Assembly (NCBI GenBank): GCA_964036315.1
Contig: OZ038485.1
Span: 76,196,960-76,260,959, forward strand
Direction of reading: 5' to 3'
DNA: 64,000 nucleotides
Origin: Acanthosepion esculentum
Taxonomy: Eukaryota; Mollusca; Cephalopoda; Sepiida; Sepiidae
The position numbers and the translations under genes were made by a program. This document shows positions 49,055 through 61,015 of this stretch, piece after piece. Numbering within the stretch: position 1 is the first letter of the stretch; the number at the start of each line of letters is the position of its first letter. The notes under the pieces are model-generated. The model was not told where the DNA came from, did not search any database, and was given only the letters and a program-made list of their open reading frames with translations.

Positions 49055-51336
49055 TTAGTATAGTAGAAATCAAATGTTTGAAAATACAGTATAGCAGAAT
49101 TGGAAAAGATTTAATTTACAAAGGAAATGGAAATCAATGAAACCAGAATAGGTAAATCCTAAAAAACTTTCCAAGTAAAAAGAAATGAATTGCCTTTATT
49201 GTAAAATAAATGTTCCTATTTCACTTTCTATTCTCTCTTTGTTATTCTTGTCAGCTTCCCATTCTCTCTTGTTTGTGATGAATGATTCCACTTTCATAAG
49301 TACACAACAACTTATATAAAGAGAGCCTACAATATTACTGTGGTTGGTTAGTGACTGAATCTTACAAATCACTGATAGTGAGTTCATTTCTCTCTCTAGA
49401 ACCTGTCAGAGTTAATGTAATCCAGCAAATACATGTATATACTTGTGTATATGAATATCACACACTTGAATATGCAACTATGGATATACCAATTCTAACA
49501 AAAGAAATATACTTGTGTTTCTTTAAATAATTTTTTGCAGTCAAACAATTATTCTTACAACTTGATGTTTTCATGCTTGCCTCTCTTTCAAGTTTTTTTA
49601 TTAAGTTTTTATTACATTCTTTATAAAGATTTCTACTTTGAAATTTCATAATTTCAAAACATTTTATTTCATCAACCAAAATGTTGTTAAAAATATATAA
49701 TTTATAAAATGACAAGGTTACATTTACTGGGTTAATACTACTAGAAAAATATGTACATCTTTTTGTTGGTTGACTTAATGCTTATTTAGTGCATCACTAA
49801 ATGTTTATTCTCTGAAAATATTCAGAATTTTACTTCAGCTAATATTGATTGCAAGAGATGTTAAAAACATTTTGTAACAGCAATCGTGCAGTGGATTATG
49901 GGATATCTAACATAAAATATGAAATCTTTTCCTCTCTGGATGTGAACATCAATTTGCAGCACAAGTATAGCATAGAGTATTTCCCGTCAAATAGGTTTTA
50001 TTTCATCAAAATAATGCATAAATGCTATAATAAACATAAAGATCTTTTTGGCCTTGTACCTGTCATGAGTAACATCTGTTTCTTTATTCTCCCAAAAGTG
50101 AAATAAAAGAAGCATACTTATTTGAATCTTATATCTTTATGATTTTATTTTGTATAGTACACAGCAACTGAGTGTGAATAAGAGGAAAAAAGTCTACATA
50201 AAAATATAAGATCATGCACTTGTACATCTTTGTCAATGTGCACATTACTTAAATCTAATCTTTTTTTTCTTCCTTCCACCCTTTCTGTTGCTATGAAGAG
50301 AAATTATTTATGCAAAACTAAATGCATACATGCTTAAATAAAGCCAATAAACAAACTAAGATAATATCTGAGATCAATGAGATTTGAAGTAAAGAATAAA
50401 ACTAACAAACAAATTATCCTTTTGCCACAATTTTATGTTACAACTTTACAATAGATATTAATGTGTGTTTGCATTGATGGACTGAGAGAATAACAACAAG
50501 CCTGAAAAGTATATTTTAGATAGACATTGTTTATTAACAAAGCATTTATTTCATTGTTTAATTATAATAAGAATCATTGACTACTCATTTCTCTGTATGC
50601 TCATCTGTATGGAAAACTATCTATTCCCTGTTGCACAGGCCAATTTTGTGTTTCTTCAACACCCACAAAGCAAACCTGTGGTTTTATAATGCAACTATGC
50701 TGAGCAGACCTTTGCAGGAGAGATCATAATGTGTCATAATCAGTAGTTGAATAATGACAATATGGTCAATTCTTTAGTCACAATGACTACCGACTTTCTG
50801 CTAACACAACCATTGATGGATTCCAAACAGTTTCATCCACCCAGTTTTACTCACAAGGCTTGAGGCAACACATCATCCTGTTTCAGTACTTGCCAATGGT
50901 GTCACATGTTTGGATTGTCTTGCCAGGCTGGTATTATCAAGAAGTCACTTTCCTGATAAATTGAACCTGATTCTTATGTTTAGAATACTAAAGTTCTAAC
51001 CACTTATTCACATACCCATTGTTTAATCATGGAGTTAAATTAAATATATACATAAAAAGACATTATAGAAAATATGAAAAGATATATGAAAAGGAGAACC
51101 ACAGCATTTGACACGTGCATACATGTATACACAAATGCACACAGTAAAAATCAACATGACACCAATAACTAGCACATAAATTAATTTTTAACTTAGTATA
51201 AAATAAGCAAAATGAAAAAATTTGCAGTTAATTGCTGAAATCTCCTGACAAGTGGAATGAATGTTTACAAAATTCCAGAGTTGAGGGACTGAATATCACA
51301 TCAATCAGCTAAGTGACACATTTTATTTGTATTAAT

Positions 51337-51389
<53 letters not shown>

Positions 51390-52117
51390 CAAGTACAGCA
51401 TAATTAAACAACCACACAACACAAAACTAACTTTTAATAAACAATGAATATCTATAAATGCATTATTCAGTGTTACTATTTTTCTTTAAGTCTATTTATG
51501 CGGACACAAATATACACACCCTCTATTAAATATATATTTTATTTCCCTATATGTTTATGCATATACTTGGGTTCATGTACAGAATTGTGATTCTTCTTAT
51601 TTTTATAAACTACTCTTATAAATTTTGATTACTAAACTAAATCATTTTACTGATTTTTTAAACAACTAAAAACGGTTTTTCAAATTTCAGTATAAAAAAG
51701 AAATATCTATTTTTAAAGGATAAAATGTGCCGTCTACTCAAATGAAAATAAACTTGGATATTTAAACTATACAAATCTATAAAATAAATGTCAAGAATGA
51801 TTTTACTTAATCTTGTTTAAAAACAGAAATATGATTGAAACACCATTTATATTAGGAATTTTAATCAAATCTACATGATTCTTATCTGTCTTTTGAATTG
51901 GTTTCCATCTTCCAACATACACCTGGAAATAAACTACTAAAAGAGCACTTATTTAAATTCACTTGGAAAGGTCATTGCTATGCAAATATCACAACACTTA
52001 ATATTATTTTGGTTTACAACAGATTTATAAAATATCTTTATAACAGAATTATACCGGAAAACTTATTCTATCCAACAGTGTCACTGCACTCCCTGTTGTA
52101 GTTTCTGAAGAAATAAA
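49055..52117. other. Intron; possible old SINE and one (AT)n
   Basis: A patch near 50820-50960 contains CCAGTTTTACTCACAAGGCT, which resembles a widespread cephalopod SINE body as I remember it; the similarity is partial. An AT run lies at 51340-51385. A GC-richer chance frame at 49849-50106 has no recognised identity. Confidence 0.35.
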
Positions 52118-52147
52118 TAGGAGGCATTACTTTTGGAGCATTTCTCC
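52118..52147. mobile_element. Mariner-type terminal fragment, opposite end
   Basis: AGGAGGCATTACTTTTGGAG is the reverse complement of the end at 44811. Solo remnant. Confidence 0.4.
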
Positions 52148-52689
52148 TTATATGCTGTTATATGATAGTTAGGCTATTGATAACATTCTCACTCTCTTTT
52201 TCATTGTGTGTGTGCATGTGTAATTTATAATCCTGCATAAACTGTAGAATGTAATGAAACAACCAGTATTAATAAAAATTAATAGGATTCTATTCACTCC
52301 AAAGTGTGCATTGAATAAATGGAATGAAAATAGAAGCAGTTCAGTTAGTGCTCTGAATATGAGCTGAACAATTCCTACTCTGAAGTAGCAATTCAGAAGC
52401 GTTTATATACATTCTTCTGAACCTGAATTCACAATCTTGATTCAGTTAGGCCAAGGTCCCTCATGACTGTAAGTTGAAATATAATTCTTAACACAATGAA
52501 AAAAAGAACTGGTTTTATTGATTATTAAAAGTAAATAAAAAAAAGAGAAAAATTACTGACATATACAAAATATTATGACAACAATAAAATAAATGTTTTA
52601 AAGGCATCTAGGGTTGTCTAATGAAGAACTTTTAATATTGTTTTAATTATTTAGACTAAAATACTTCACTTTTATTATTCTGATTATTA

Positions 52690-53390
52690 TAATTCAATTG
52701 AAGTATTTACATCAGTCACTAAAGCGAAAAACTCCAAAATCATTAAGTACCTCAAAAGCAAAAATTCAACCTCTCTTGAAGATGAGATCATTTATCACAT
52801 ATCCAAAGCTGCAAACCTTTTTGGAAAGCTCTGATATCAGCTGTGAAATGTCAGAGGAATTTCTCTGAAAACCAAGCTTAATTGTCATAATTACAACACT
52901 TGTCATAATTACAACACTTGTCTATGGCTCTGAATCCTCTACTGGAACTATATTCAACAACCTGATGTCCTTTATACAATCTGTAGTTATATTCTGGAAA
53001 ACAAAATAGAAAAATGTAATCACAACTTTGCTGGGCTGATCATATTGTGCTCATGAGTGATGAAAGGACACCAAAAATCCTTATATATCGCCAAATGCAT
53101 GACAATTCACAGAATGTGGGAACAACCCTGTTGAGGCACAAGGAAACCTAAATTCTATTGACATCTTTTGAGAAAGTGGAGGCATGTGCCTATAAAAGGC
53201 ATTACAACTTTTGAGAGGTCCTGCACTGATTATATGTATTACACAGCAGAACATTGAACACCACTTTAACATTCTTGCAACCTTCACAAAGGTTGCTATT
53301 CCCTGTCCTGTATCTGGCACAAACACAAGTAGAGCATCAAGGGTGGAACATGCTGCTGAACACTCATAGGCTGAAAAAGATAGGAGAGTC
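52690..53390 (+). mobile_element. LINE C-terminal region, decayed
   Basis: The + strand reads KAANLFGKL-like, then LIVIITTLVYGSESSTGT, then WADHIVLMSDERTPKILIYR, LLRHKET and a tail like ...TNTSRASRVEHAAEHS. The TTLLYGSE.WT and WAGHV.RM.DER.PKQLL.GEL patterns are the C-terminal region of a common LINE type. An 18-base unit, TGTCATAATTACAACACT, is duplicated in tandem near 52883. Several stops; inactive. Confidence 0.75.
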
Positions 53391-53539
53391 CAGCATATAT
53401 ATATATATATACAATTCAGTTTTTGTTTTCTCTTTCCATAATAGTCTTTCTCAATACAATTTTTTCTTATCCTTATGTTCACAAATGAATTTCAACCTGG
53501 CATCTCTGTGTTTTTACAATAGCAGTGGAGTTTTCTGAG

Positions 53540-54166
53540 ATGAGGGTGACTTTAGATTGTTCCTATGAATTTCATTGCTTATTGTCCATTTAGTGACACA
53601 AATTCCTGATGAAAGCAAATCATTCTGCAACCCTTGATGAGTAACCATTAGATTCTGTTTAATTTGACACATTAATTTCCTCAAAGATCTTGAAGAAATC
53701 TTCTGTGGAGCACCTATCTTTCTTTGGTTTTCAACAGTTTTTAGTTTTTTTATACCTTACAATGAATGAACTAATGGTAGTAAATGGAATATTAAGGTTA
53801 TCTGAGATTATCCTGTAACTTTTACCTTCTTTCCAGAGCTTAACAATCAGTTCTTTTTGCGAATTTGTCAATTTTTTACCTCTTGCCATGATTGTAACCT
53901 TCTTGCATGAATACCAATTACAGAATGTTCTGTTTGTATTTTCTAGGCTAAAAATAACTACTGATAACATTATTGGAACATTCTAGAATATTCCACTTGA
54001 ATAATCTAGAGCATTAAAGCAATTTAAAAGTTTTAAAATCTGAAATTTACATTGTACGAATACTTTTTTCACCCATTGAAATGGATAAATGGGATTTATT
54101 TCTATAAAATCAAAATTTTTTCTGTTTTCTATGCATATTTAGTTATTATGCATCTGTGTACAGTTA
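53540..54166 (-). pseudogene. Tc1-like transposase N-terminal fragment
   Basis: The minus strand has MARGKKLTNSQKELIVKLWK then EGKSYRIISDNLNIPFTTIS and RYKKTKNC (frame 53731-53898), a paired helix-turn-helix typical of Tc1 elements. It continues after a shift with KTVENQRKIGAPQKISSRSL and RKLMCQIKQN, then WTISNEIHRNNLKS. The catalytic half is missing. The CAGTTAATTATATGAAAAGT sequence near 54160 probably belongs to its terminal repeat. Confidence 0.8.
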
Positions 54167-54256
54167 ATTATATGAAAAGTATGTTTAATCATTAGTTGGA
54201 AGTACAATAAATTAAAAATTTGTATGTGTACAAATATTTCTTTCCCCCCACTGTGC

Positions 54257-54257
<1 letters not shown>

Positions 54258-54307
<50 letters not shown>

Positions 54308-54313
54308 CACACA

Positions 54314-54358
<45 letters not shown>

Positions 54359-54365
54359 CATACAC
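54258..54365. repeat. (AT)n and (CA)n compound microsatellite
   Basis: AT runs at 54258-54302 and 54320-54351, separated and followed by CACACA units. Confidence 0.95.
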
Positions 54366-54632
54366 ACTACATTTCTTTTATCTTTTATGTGTCAAGAAGA
54401 TACATTTATTATCATATTTTTGTGAGTCAACATTAATCATCCTTACAATTTTTTTTCATCAAATAATAATTTATACAAGGTATTTTTTTTATTCTGCTTC
54501 CTACTTATTATGATAACCTAAGTAATGTATCTAATTCCTTTTTTAGATTTTCAATCTTTCAAAAACCTGAGTATTCCTTTTGCATATTTGTCTGTTAATT
54601 TGTTTATTCATTAAATCATTCATTTTTTTCAG

Positions 54633-54778
54633 CTTTCTTCATTCAAGCCATTTTCATGGTAGCTGCAGGTTATTTGATGACTCGAGAAGCAGGTATCACT
54701 TGTATTACCATTGGTGTAGGTATTGGAGGGTTTGCCTGGGCTGGATTTAGTGTCAATCATTTGGATATTGCCCCACAG
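54633..54778 (+). CDS. SLC17A5: Sialin-like SLC17 transporter, exon for TM9 and TM10
   Basis: Two bases finish an alanine codon; 48 codons follow: FFIQAIFMVAAGYLMTREAG and then ...TIGVGIGGFAWAGFSVNHLDIAPQ. G...SGF..NHLDIAP is diagnostic of the SLC17 family; here SG is replaced by AG. Acceptor follows a CATTTTTTTC tract; donor gtaagt at 54779. Phase 0 at the end. The 12.5-kb intron before it holds Penelope, mariner, LINE and Tc1 remains. Confidence 0.95.
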
Positions 54779-56141
54779 GTAAGTCATCAGAATCAGGTGG
54801 GTATATCATTAACATCATTTCAATGATCCAAAATAATCTCTCAACAAACAATAAACTGGGAATGATAAAATCAGATAATTTATTGACTGTATTTTTTCTC
54901 CTAAAGTGAAACTTCTAGAAATCACAAAATTTTTATAACTTCCTTTAGAAGATTTAGAATATTGCCAATTTCTGATTATGCTTATCATACTTTTCTTATG
55001 AGATTGTCACCTGTACAAAATATATTAAAAACATTATTTTACAATATTCTATTATAATTCTCTATTATTGGCTATTATTTCTTTATTCTCTATATAGATA
55101 TAAGAGATATAATCCATATTAATACATATCATTTATATGGTAAACTTTCATAATTCTATTTGTTAGGTGAATGTTAAATCTTTAAGTGAAAAAACAGTTT
55201 TCAACTATGTACTCAGTCCCTAGTTTTCAAAAATGGGTCTGGGAGCTTTTCCAATAGAATTATAAAATGATAATTCTTTATTCTCTCATAATACACAGTA
55301 ACAAAAATGGTCATAACTTTGATTTTTACAAATGCCATCCTAATTAAAAAAGAGCAAAATTCTTTATACAGAAAGTACTTCAAGGGCCTACTAATAACAA
55401 TATTATCAACTACAAAAATGCATCAAAAATATTTTATTACATCTCCAATTTTTACTGAATCCATTCTTAAAGAATCTAACATGTTTATCTAAAAAAAATG
55501 GTATGTACGTAAAAACTGTCCCAAATCAACAAGTAAAAAACAACAAACATAATGTGTACTAGATGTACACACACTTACATACATTATCATCTGAATAGAC
55601 AAATGAGAATTATTATATACTTACATACAAAAAGCAATATTTACAGTTTTTCAGTTCGGCTTGGAATTCAAAATTTCAAACTTTGAATGGACGTGTTGTC
55701 TCTCCTTGAATTCAGAATGCTACAAATTATACTAATGTTTTTTAAACAAGTAGAATGCTGTGAAATATGATTAACCAATGTAAATTGAACAACATAAAAT
55801 TAAAAATATCAGAATCTCTTTCTTCTTTTTATCCATATCTCATTTTTCGACAAAGCTTTAATAAAGGTGAAACATGCTCAATTGATAAATGTTTCCTGTT
55901 TGTTCTTTATTTTATCATTCTGTTAAATTCTGATCCATATCAGATCCCAACTCAACATAGTTGTATGTAAAATTAAATTAAATATAATTATATTTTATTT
56001 GAAAGTTAAATCTAATGCAACAGAACACAGTAAATTAACAGCAACATCTAATGATATGTAATATTTTTATAGTATTAAAAGAATTAATTACATTATAATT
56101 GTATAAATATATAAAATTAGCTTTCTGTTTTTTATTGCTAG
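54779..56141. other. Intron, AT-rich, nothing recognised
   Basis: The shortest intron of the transporter gene; no microsatellite and no repeat family seen. Confidence 0.6.
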
Positions 56142-56234
56142 TATGCAAGTGTACTGATGGGTATATCAAATACATTTGCCACATTACCGGGAATCATCAG
56201 CCCAAGTATCACAGGACACATCGTATCCCACCAG
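56142..56234 (+). CDS. SLC17A5: Sialin-like SLC17 transporter, exon for TM11 (last exon seen)
   Basis: Thirty-one full codons: YASVLMGISNTFATLPGIIS followed by PSITGHIVSHQ. YA..LMGI.NTFAT.PG...P..TG is TM11 of sialin and VGLUT. Acceptor TTTATTGCTAG at 56140-56141, donor gtgagt at 56235. The intron before is the shortest here (1.36 kb). The final exon, expected to encode a W-Q-x-V-F type TM12 and a short tail, was not found between 56235 and 64000, so this last intron is at least 7.8 kb or the exon lies downstream. Confidence 0.94.
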
Positions 56235-57001
56235 GTGAGTGAATATAATTTTAACTAAAATTGAAAAAGTAATTCAGGTGAGTAGCATCATATTTTTGGC
56301 CATATTCCTGTCATCTCTAGATTTGAAAATATGTCACTGATCAAACTAATTATGAAATTTGTAAACATTTGGATAATGTCAATTTTAATGACAGCAAGTC
56401 ATTTTCAAACAATATGGAATTTTTACTGATTAATATGTGAAAAGTGAGAATATTTATTAAAATATAAACATGAATAATAGATGCTTTTATTTTAATAATA
56501 CTTAGTGTATTCAATCTTGGAACTGTTAAACTTAATTCATATGTGGTTTTTATGAAGTCTTTCAAACTAAGAATCCTTTCTAAATTTTCAATGCACCTTT
56601 CCTTCTGAAAACAAAAATTATTTCAGTCTACAAAACTTCACTCCTTTGATTATCTTTACAATAAATAACTGATGTGATTAATATCATAACTAAAACACAA
56701 ATGTACAAAACATTCTGAAGCTTCATAATTATCTTATACTCTCTGAAATGGAGGCAAACAACCAATAATGATAAAGGTTAAATAAAAACTTATTGAACTT
56801 GTTTTATCAATTATTTTTATTTCCTATACAAATTAAACCAATGAATTAATTTATTCTGTCTAAACGTGATATACACTTAGTCCATTAATCCTTTAGAAAT
56901 ATAAATTTATATAGGACTTCATACAACAGTTTATTTTAACTTAAATATATACCTTTCTTTATAAACTAATTATGATTTTCATTTGTTACTTTTAATAAAT
57001 T

Positions 57002-57005
<4 letters not shown>

Positions 57006-57052
<47 letters not shown>

Positions 57053-57239
57053 GCCTTCAAGTCATTCATTTCTGTAGTTCACTGCTACTAACAAGCAGAA
57101 ATTTTTTTTGTCCTGATGATGGCCATGCTGGCTGAAACTAGTTGAGGAATCTAACTGAAATAATAAAAATGAAAGAATATTAATATACAACCCAGTGTGT
57201 CTGAAGATTTTAATTTTTTAACATTTTTTATTGTTCAAA

Positions 57240-57290
<51 letters not shown>
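57006..57290. repeat. Two (AT)n runs flanking a hammerhead-like segment
   Basis: AT runs at 57006-57050 and 57248-57290. Between them lies the segment with the hammerhead-like core at 57113-57138. The region 56235-57005 before them is plain AT-rich. Confidence 0.85.
57106..57160 (+). ncRNA. Hammerhead-like ribozyme core
   Basis: TCCTGATGATGGCCATGCTG followed by GCTGAAACTAGTTG. The core strings CTGATGA and GAAA are intact and separated by a GGCC-loop-GGCT stem, as in a hammerhead stem II. AGTT / AACT downstream could make a short stem III, but the conserved cleavage-site context is not obvious. Such motifs are known in Penelope-like pseudo-LTRs. Confidence 0.45.
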
Positions 57291-57293
<3 letters not shown>

Positions 57294-57432
57294 ATACAGG
57301 GTTGGTATAGATGGAATAAAATTCGGATAACCAAAAACACTATTTTTAAAAAGTGCTCAATACAAAGTAGAGCAAATAATATTTATTCAAAAAGTATAAC
57401 ATAGCATGTTATAACATCACTACAAAAATAGC

Positions 57433-57470
57433 CATCTAGTTTCAACACTTCTGGTGTCTTGTCAAGTGAT
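57433..57470 (-). ncRNA. Hammerhead-like motif, degenerate
   Basis: The minus strand reads TTGACAAGACACCAGAAGTG then TTGAAACTAG: a TTGA-C-AA variant of the core, an ACAC/GTGT stem and GAAAC. Same layout as the copies at 37617 and 57106. Confidence 0.35.
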
Positions 57471-57819
57471 GGTGTTGATTGCAAAATAAAGAGTTTTTAA
57501 AAAATACAAAACCAACCAAAACCCACTCATTGTTACATAAGTTATGATAACCAATTAAAATGCAAGTATATTCAAAGTCAACAATAAACTCTAGATAAAA
57601 ATTATTAATGTCTTAGTGTTAGATTAAATTAGAAATCAGTATAACTAACTTTTAATTTCACTATAAAGTTAAAAAATAATCTGGTGAGCAAGACAACCTT
57701 TAATGAAATGTCTTAGTAATGGTACGATGACCTTTAAATAAATCAGGTTAAAAAATGAAGCAACCTATGATGCAGCTGATATAAAGATGTGTACATTGCA
57801 TTTAAATGTGACTGACCAT

Positions 57820-58494
57820 GGGCTATAGGACTTCTGCGTAGGTAATATTTTTAGCTTTGTTTGTTAGAGAGTAAATGTAAACGTTATCCTTACTCCCGGC
57901 TTGGAGCAGCCTACGTAAAGCTGTCCATGGGCAAAACACTGTTCACCTAAATGCAGACCCACAATGCTGAGCATCTGTACTTGCGATTTGACCATTGTTG
58001 TTGAGCCGTGATCGCCGTACCCCAGGGCTTTCTGAAGCTCTGGCAGATGCTGACATTTCTTAAACGACGAATAATGGTTTGTTGAGGTTGTTCCGAAACC
58101 CATTCCTAAGATGATGCGAAGTGGTTTGTTCAGGGCTTTCTAAAGCTCTAGAACATGCTGTAGTGCTGGTATTCCTTAAACACCGAAAGATTGTCTGTGT
58201 TGGGGACTCAGAAGCCCCAACCCTAGAAATGGGTATTGCATCCTGTGAATTCTGTACTAAATGCTCTTCAGTTGAAAGTCTAGCGCATCGTGATGACATA
58301 ATTGATGCTACTGATGCCAGCCTTTCAGCCTGTTCAATGGTACTTTCCATGGAGATGCGGGCAGCAGAGCATGAGGCCATCTGAGAAAGGCACAACGAAG
58401 TTTGCTGTATGGTGGTTTCACTTGCCCTTGCTGCTCTTGTAGTGGAGGCAGCAGCCGTGCGGCGTCCAAAAAGTTTTCTTCTCTTAGGTGACAT
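57820..58494 (-). mobile_element. Internally deleted Helitron: leader repeats joined to helicase end
   Basis: The minus strand starts MSPKRRKLFGRRTAAASTTR and continues with five degenerate units around a [R/L]-A-[S/L]-E-[S/T]-x-x-Q core (ARASETTIQQ, ISMESTIEQA, RLSTEEHLVQ, GASESPTQT, RALESPEQT), a leader type seen in Helitron RepHel proteins. After a shift comes MVKSQVQMLSIVGLHLGEQC then FAHGQLYVGCSKPG and, in another frame, NVYIYSLTNKAKNITYAEVL. That is the C-terminal end of a PIF1-type helicase. The rolling-circle nuclease and most of the helicase are absent. The 300 or so bases upstream (58800-59230) are unusually GC-rich and probably also belong to it. Confidence 0.75.
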
Positions 58495-59260
58495 TTTAAC
58501 CAATTTTAAAAAGGGAAACATAATAAAAGGTATGTAGGCTTTTTGAGTGCAAAAAATATGTGTAGTCTAAACGTAAGCAGGTTAGAAGGATTCCAAAAAT
58601 GTATGTAACTGTATCAAAAGGGGATCAAAGACAAAAAAAGTGAAGTTTAAAAAATTCAACTAAAGCTAAAACAGTAGTAGGTAATTTGGGAAGTAAAATT
58701 CGATAAATGTGGAAATGGATGTAGTTATAACTAAGAAGTAAAAAAAAAAACAGTTTGGATACGCAATCAACAACTTGCGGTTTCTGTAAGCGAATGAAAT
58801 GAGCCAAGTGCAGGACAGTAATCGCAGAAGTGTGAACACGCGTGCGAGTTATGGTATAAAGAGGCGGTTGGCTGGTTGACATTGAGCACACAAACTAAGG
58901 TGACATACGTACGCATGTGCGTAAGAGAACTGCTCGCACATATGATTGGATGAGCCCAAGGTTAAATGCTTGCAACCATGCCAATGAGCTCGCAGCAACC
59001 TTGAACAGTTGGCGTGATTGGTTAACCTCCAGCTGGGTTAGTCAAAGCAGTGCACAGAGGCAGATGACATTTCAAAATAGTATCTGGTGACTTTATTGTA
59101 TCGGGTTTTTTATTGATAAATATGAAAGTTATGTAGTTCCTCATCCCAAAATAGACATTGCCTTTTTGATTTACGTTGTCACCGATGTAGCGCAGTCTCT
59201 CAAAGACAGCCAATCAGAAAATGGGATTTTCAAGCTTCATTTTTTTTTTTTTAATTTTGA
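58495..59260 (-). other. GC-rich segment upstream of the Helitron leader
   Basis: 58790-59060 has many CG dinucleotides (for example GAACACGCGTGCGAGTTATG), in contrast to the CpG-poor rest of the window. Likely the 5' portion of the Helitron at 57820-58494 or another recent insertion; no coding found. Confidence 0.45.
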
Positions 59261-60335
59261 GCAGCCAGGGTATATGAGGTAGTTTTATTGATCAAAAGTT
59301 GAAAATACAAGTGTTTTTACACTTCTTACAAACAAAATTTGAAGCAATGTTAATTTTGTTTACTGATGGATGATGAAGGCATTTAAGTAGCACAAATTTA
59401 GATGAAAACATGCGAGAACTTTTTGGGGCAGCGATGCACTGTAGTAAAATTATAGCGAGTTGGTGCCTTTTGCTACACGTAAATGGCATGAAAAGATATA
59501 ACTGTCCCTTGTTGTCCCCTCGAAGGAAAAAGTCAACCAGCGTATTACTATAGAGTAAGGCTTTTAAAGAAGATTTTTGTAAAGTGAAAGTATTAAAAAG
59601 AAGAGCATTAATTGTAAACAAATTAAAATGAGAAGTTCAAAATTTATCCGTCAACTTCAAGTTTTGCAGAAATTAATCTGCTCATCATAGGTTAAATAAA
59701 TCAATAAATAAAGAACTGTTTTATAGGTAATGATAACAACCAATAAATCACTAAATAATCTCTAACCCTTATTACTAGACTATGTAGGAGTATGAAATCA
59801 AAATAATTAATAATAAAAGAAAAATTAAAAGCAAACAAATAAATTGTGGTTAAATCATCAAATTCCACTTTTAGTAATTTTTCATTCATTCATGACCTTC
59901 ACCTTCTTACAGAAAGACTAACATTCACCACTTGTATGTTTTTACAAATTTTTCTATGAGAGGGACCAAAATAAGCTTGATATACCTCTGAAGTCAATAT
60001 CTGATCTAAGTCAAGGAATATTAGAATAAGTATTAAATAATACATACCTTCTTGATATAAAATTACCTAAAGCTCTAGGACCAATATCAAACATTATCAA
60101 TCAAAAGAAAATAGTTTTCTTTTAAGAAAGAGTTGATTTCAAACTTGATTAAATGTATGTTGATCTTACCTTTATATCACAGGTATTTCTGCTGCACCCT
60201 ATATAAAAATTTCAAGGCTGGCATCAGAAAATACACTGGGCATTTAGTTTGAATGGTGTCATATTTTGACAGGAATATAGCTAAAAATACATTGGCAAGT
60301 TTAATTTAATCTTGATTATAATATACTTCTTTTTA
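59261..60335. other. Flank or intron, nothing recognised
   Basis: AT-rich; minus-strand chance frames at 59292-59621 have no recognised domain. Confidence 0.5.
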
Positions 60336-60372
60336 CACACACACACACACACACACACATACATACACACAT

Positions 60373-60447
<75 letters not shown>
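60336..60447. repeat. (CA)n(TA)n microsatellite
   Basis: A CA run, CATA units and an AT run of about 70 bases. A short palindrome, GATGATGTATTTTTAAATAC then ATCATC, follows at 60459-60485. Confidence 0.95.
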
Positions 60448-60449
<2 letters not shown>

Positions 60450-60689
60450 ATTTTGTTTTGATGATGTATTTTTAAATACATCATCATCCCACAACAAAAA
60501 TTTATAAATTACAAACAAATCATACAAAATCTATAACACAGTACACATAAACAAAAACAATAAGTGCTTTAGTATTCATTTCAAAGAAATGATGGTATAT
60601 TTTAAAGTACTTATATGTATACAGAGATGAAAAGTTTGTACTTATTTGTAGGTATTAACATATTTTACCAGAGAATTGACCTGAACATC

Positions 60690-60915
60690 TGCCTCCTTTG
60701 GCTGTTGAAGATGAAGAAAAACTGCCCCACTGGGCTTAGGGTGGAAAGATATATGAGACAGGCCACTGAAAAGTCTAAGCATCACAATGACAACACAACA
60801 TGTGGTAAACTCGACAACATATTTTATTTAAACTATCTTGATCTCAGCACTCGAAGGTGGGACTGGAAGTCCTTACAATCTTCATCATCATCATCATCAT
60901 CATCATCATTATTAA
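60690..60915 (+). repeat. SINE-like repeat ending in (ATC)n
   Basis: Balanced-composition patch with TGCCCCACTGGGCTTAGGGT and ending in a TCATCA run at 60882-60909. The microsatellite end is typical of SINE tails, but I cannot name the family. Confidence 0.4.
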
Positions 60916-61015
60916 TGATGTTGTTATAACAGAAACAAAATTTGATTTTTGTTTCAATTGGTGACAAAACACCTGTTCTGGTACATCATGGGAATATTCT
61001 ATATTTATTTAACTA

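Noticed and set aside
44811..52147. A single 7.3-kb mariner-bounded composite element
   Set aside because: The complementary ends at 44811 and 52118 are short and decayed, and the interior holds an unrelated mariner in the other orientation and a separate MITE; two solo remnants are the simpler reading.
53081..53482. 133-codon minus-strand frame as a gene
   Set aside because: It is the antisense shadow of the LINE C-terminal region on the + strand.
53731..53970. Host DNA-binding protein with helix-turn-helix
   Set aside because: The MARGKK...GKSYRIIS text and following KTVENQ block match Tc1 transposase N-termini; the remainder is missing.
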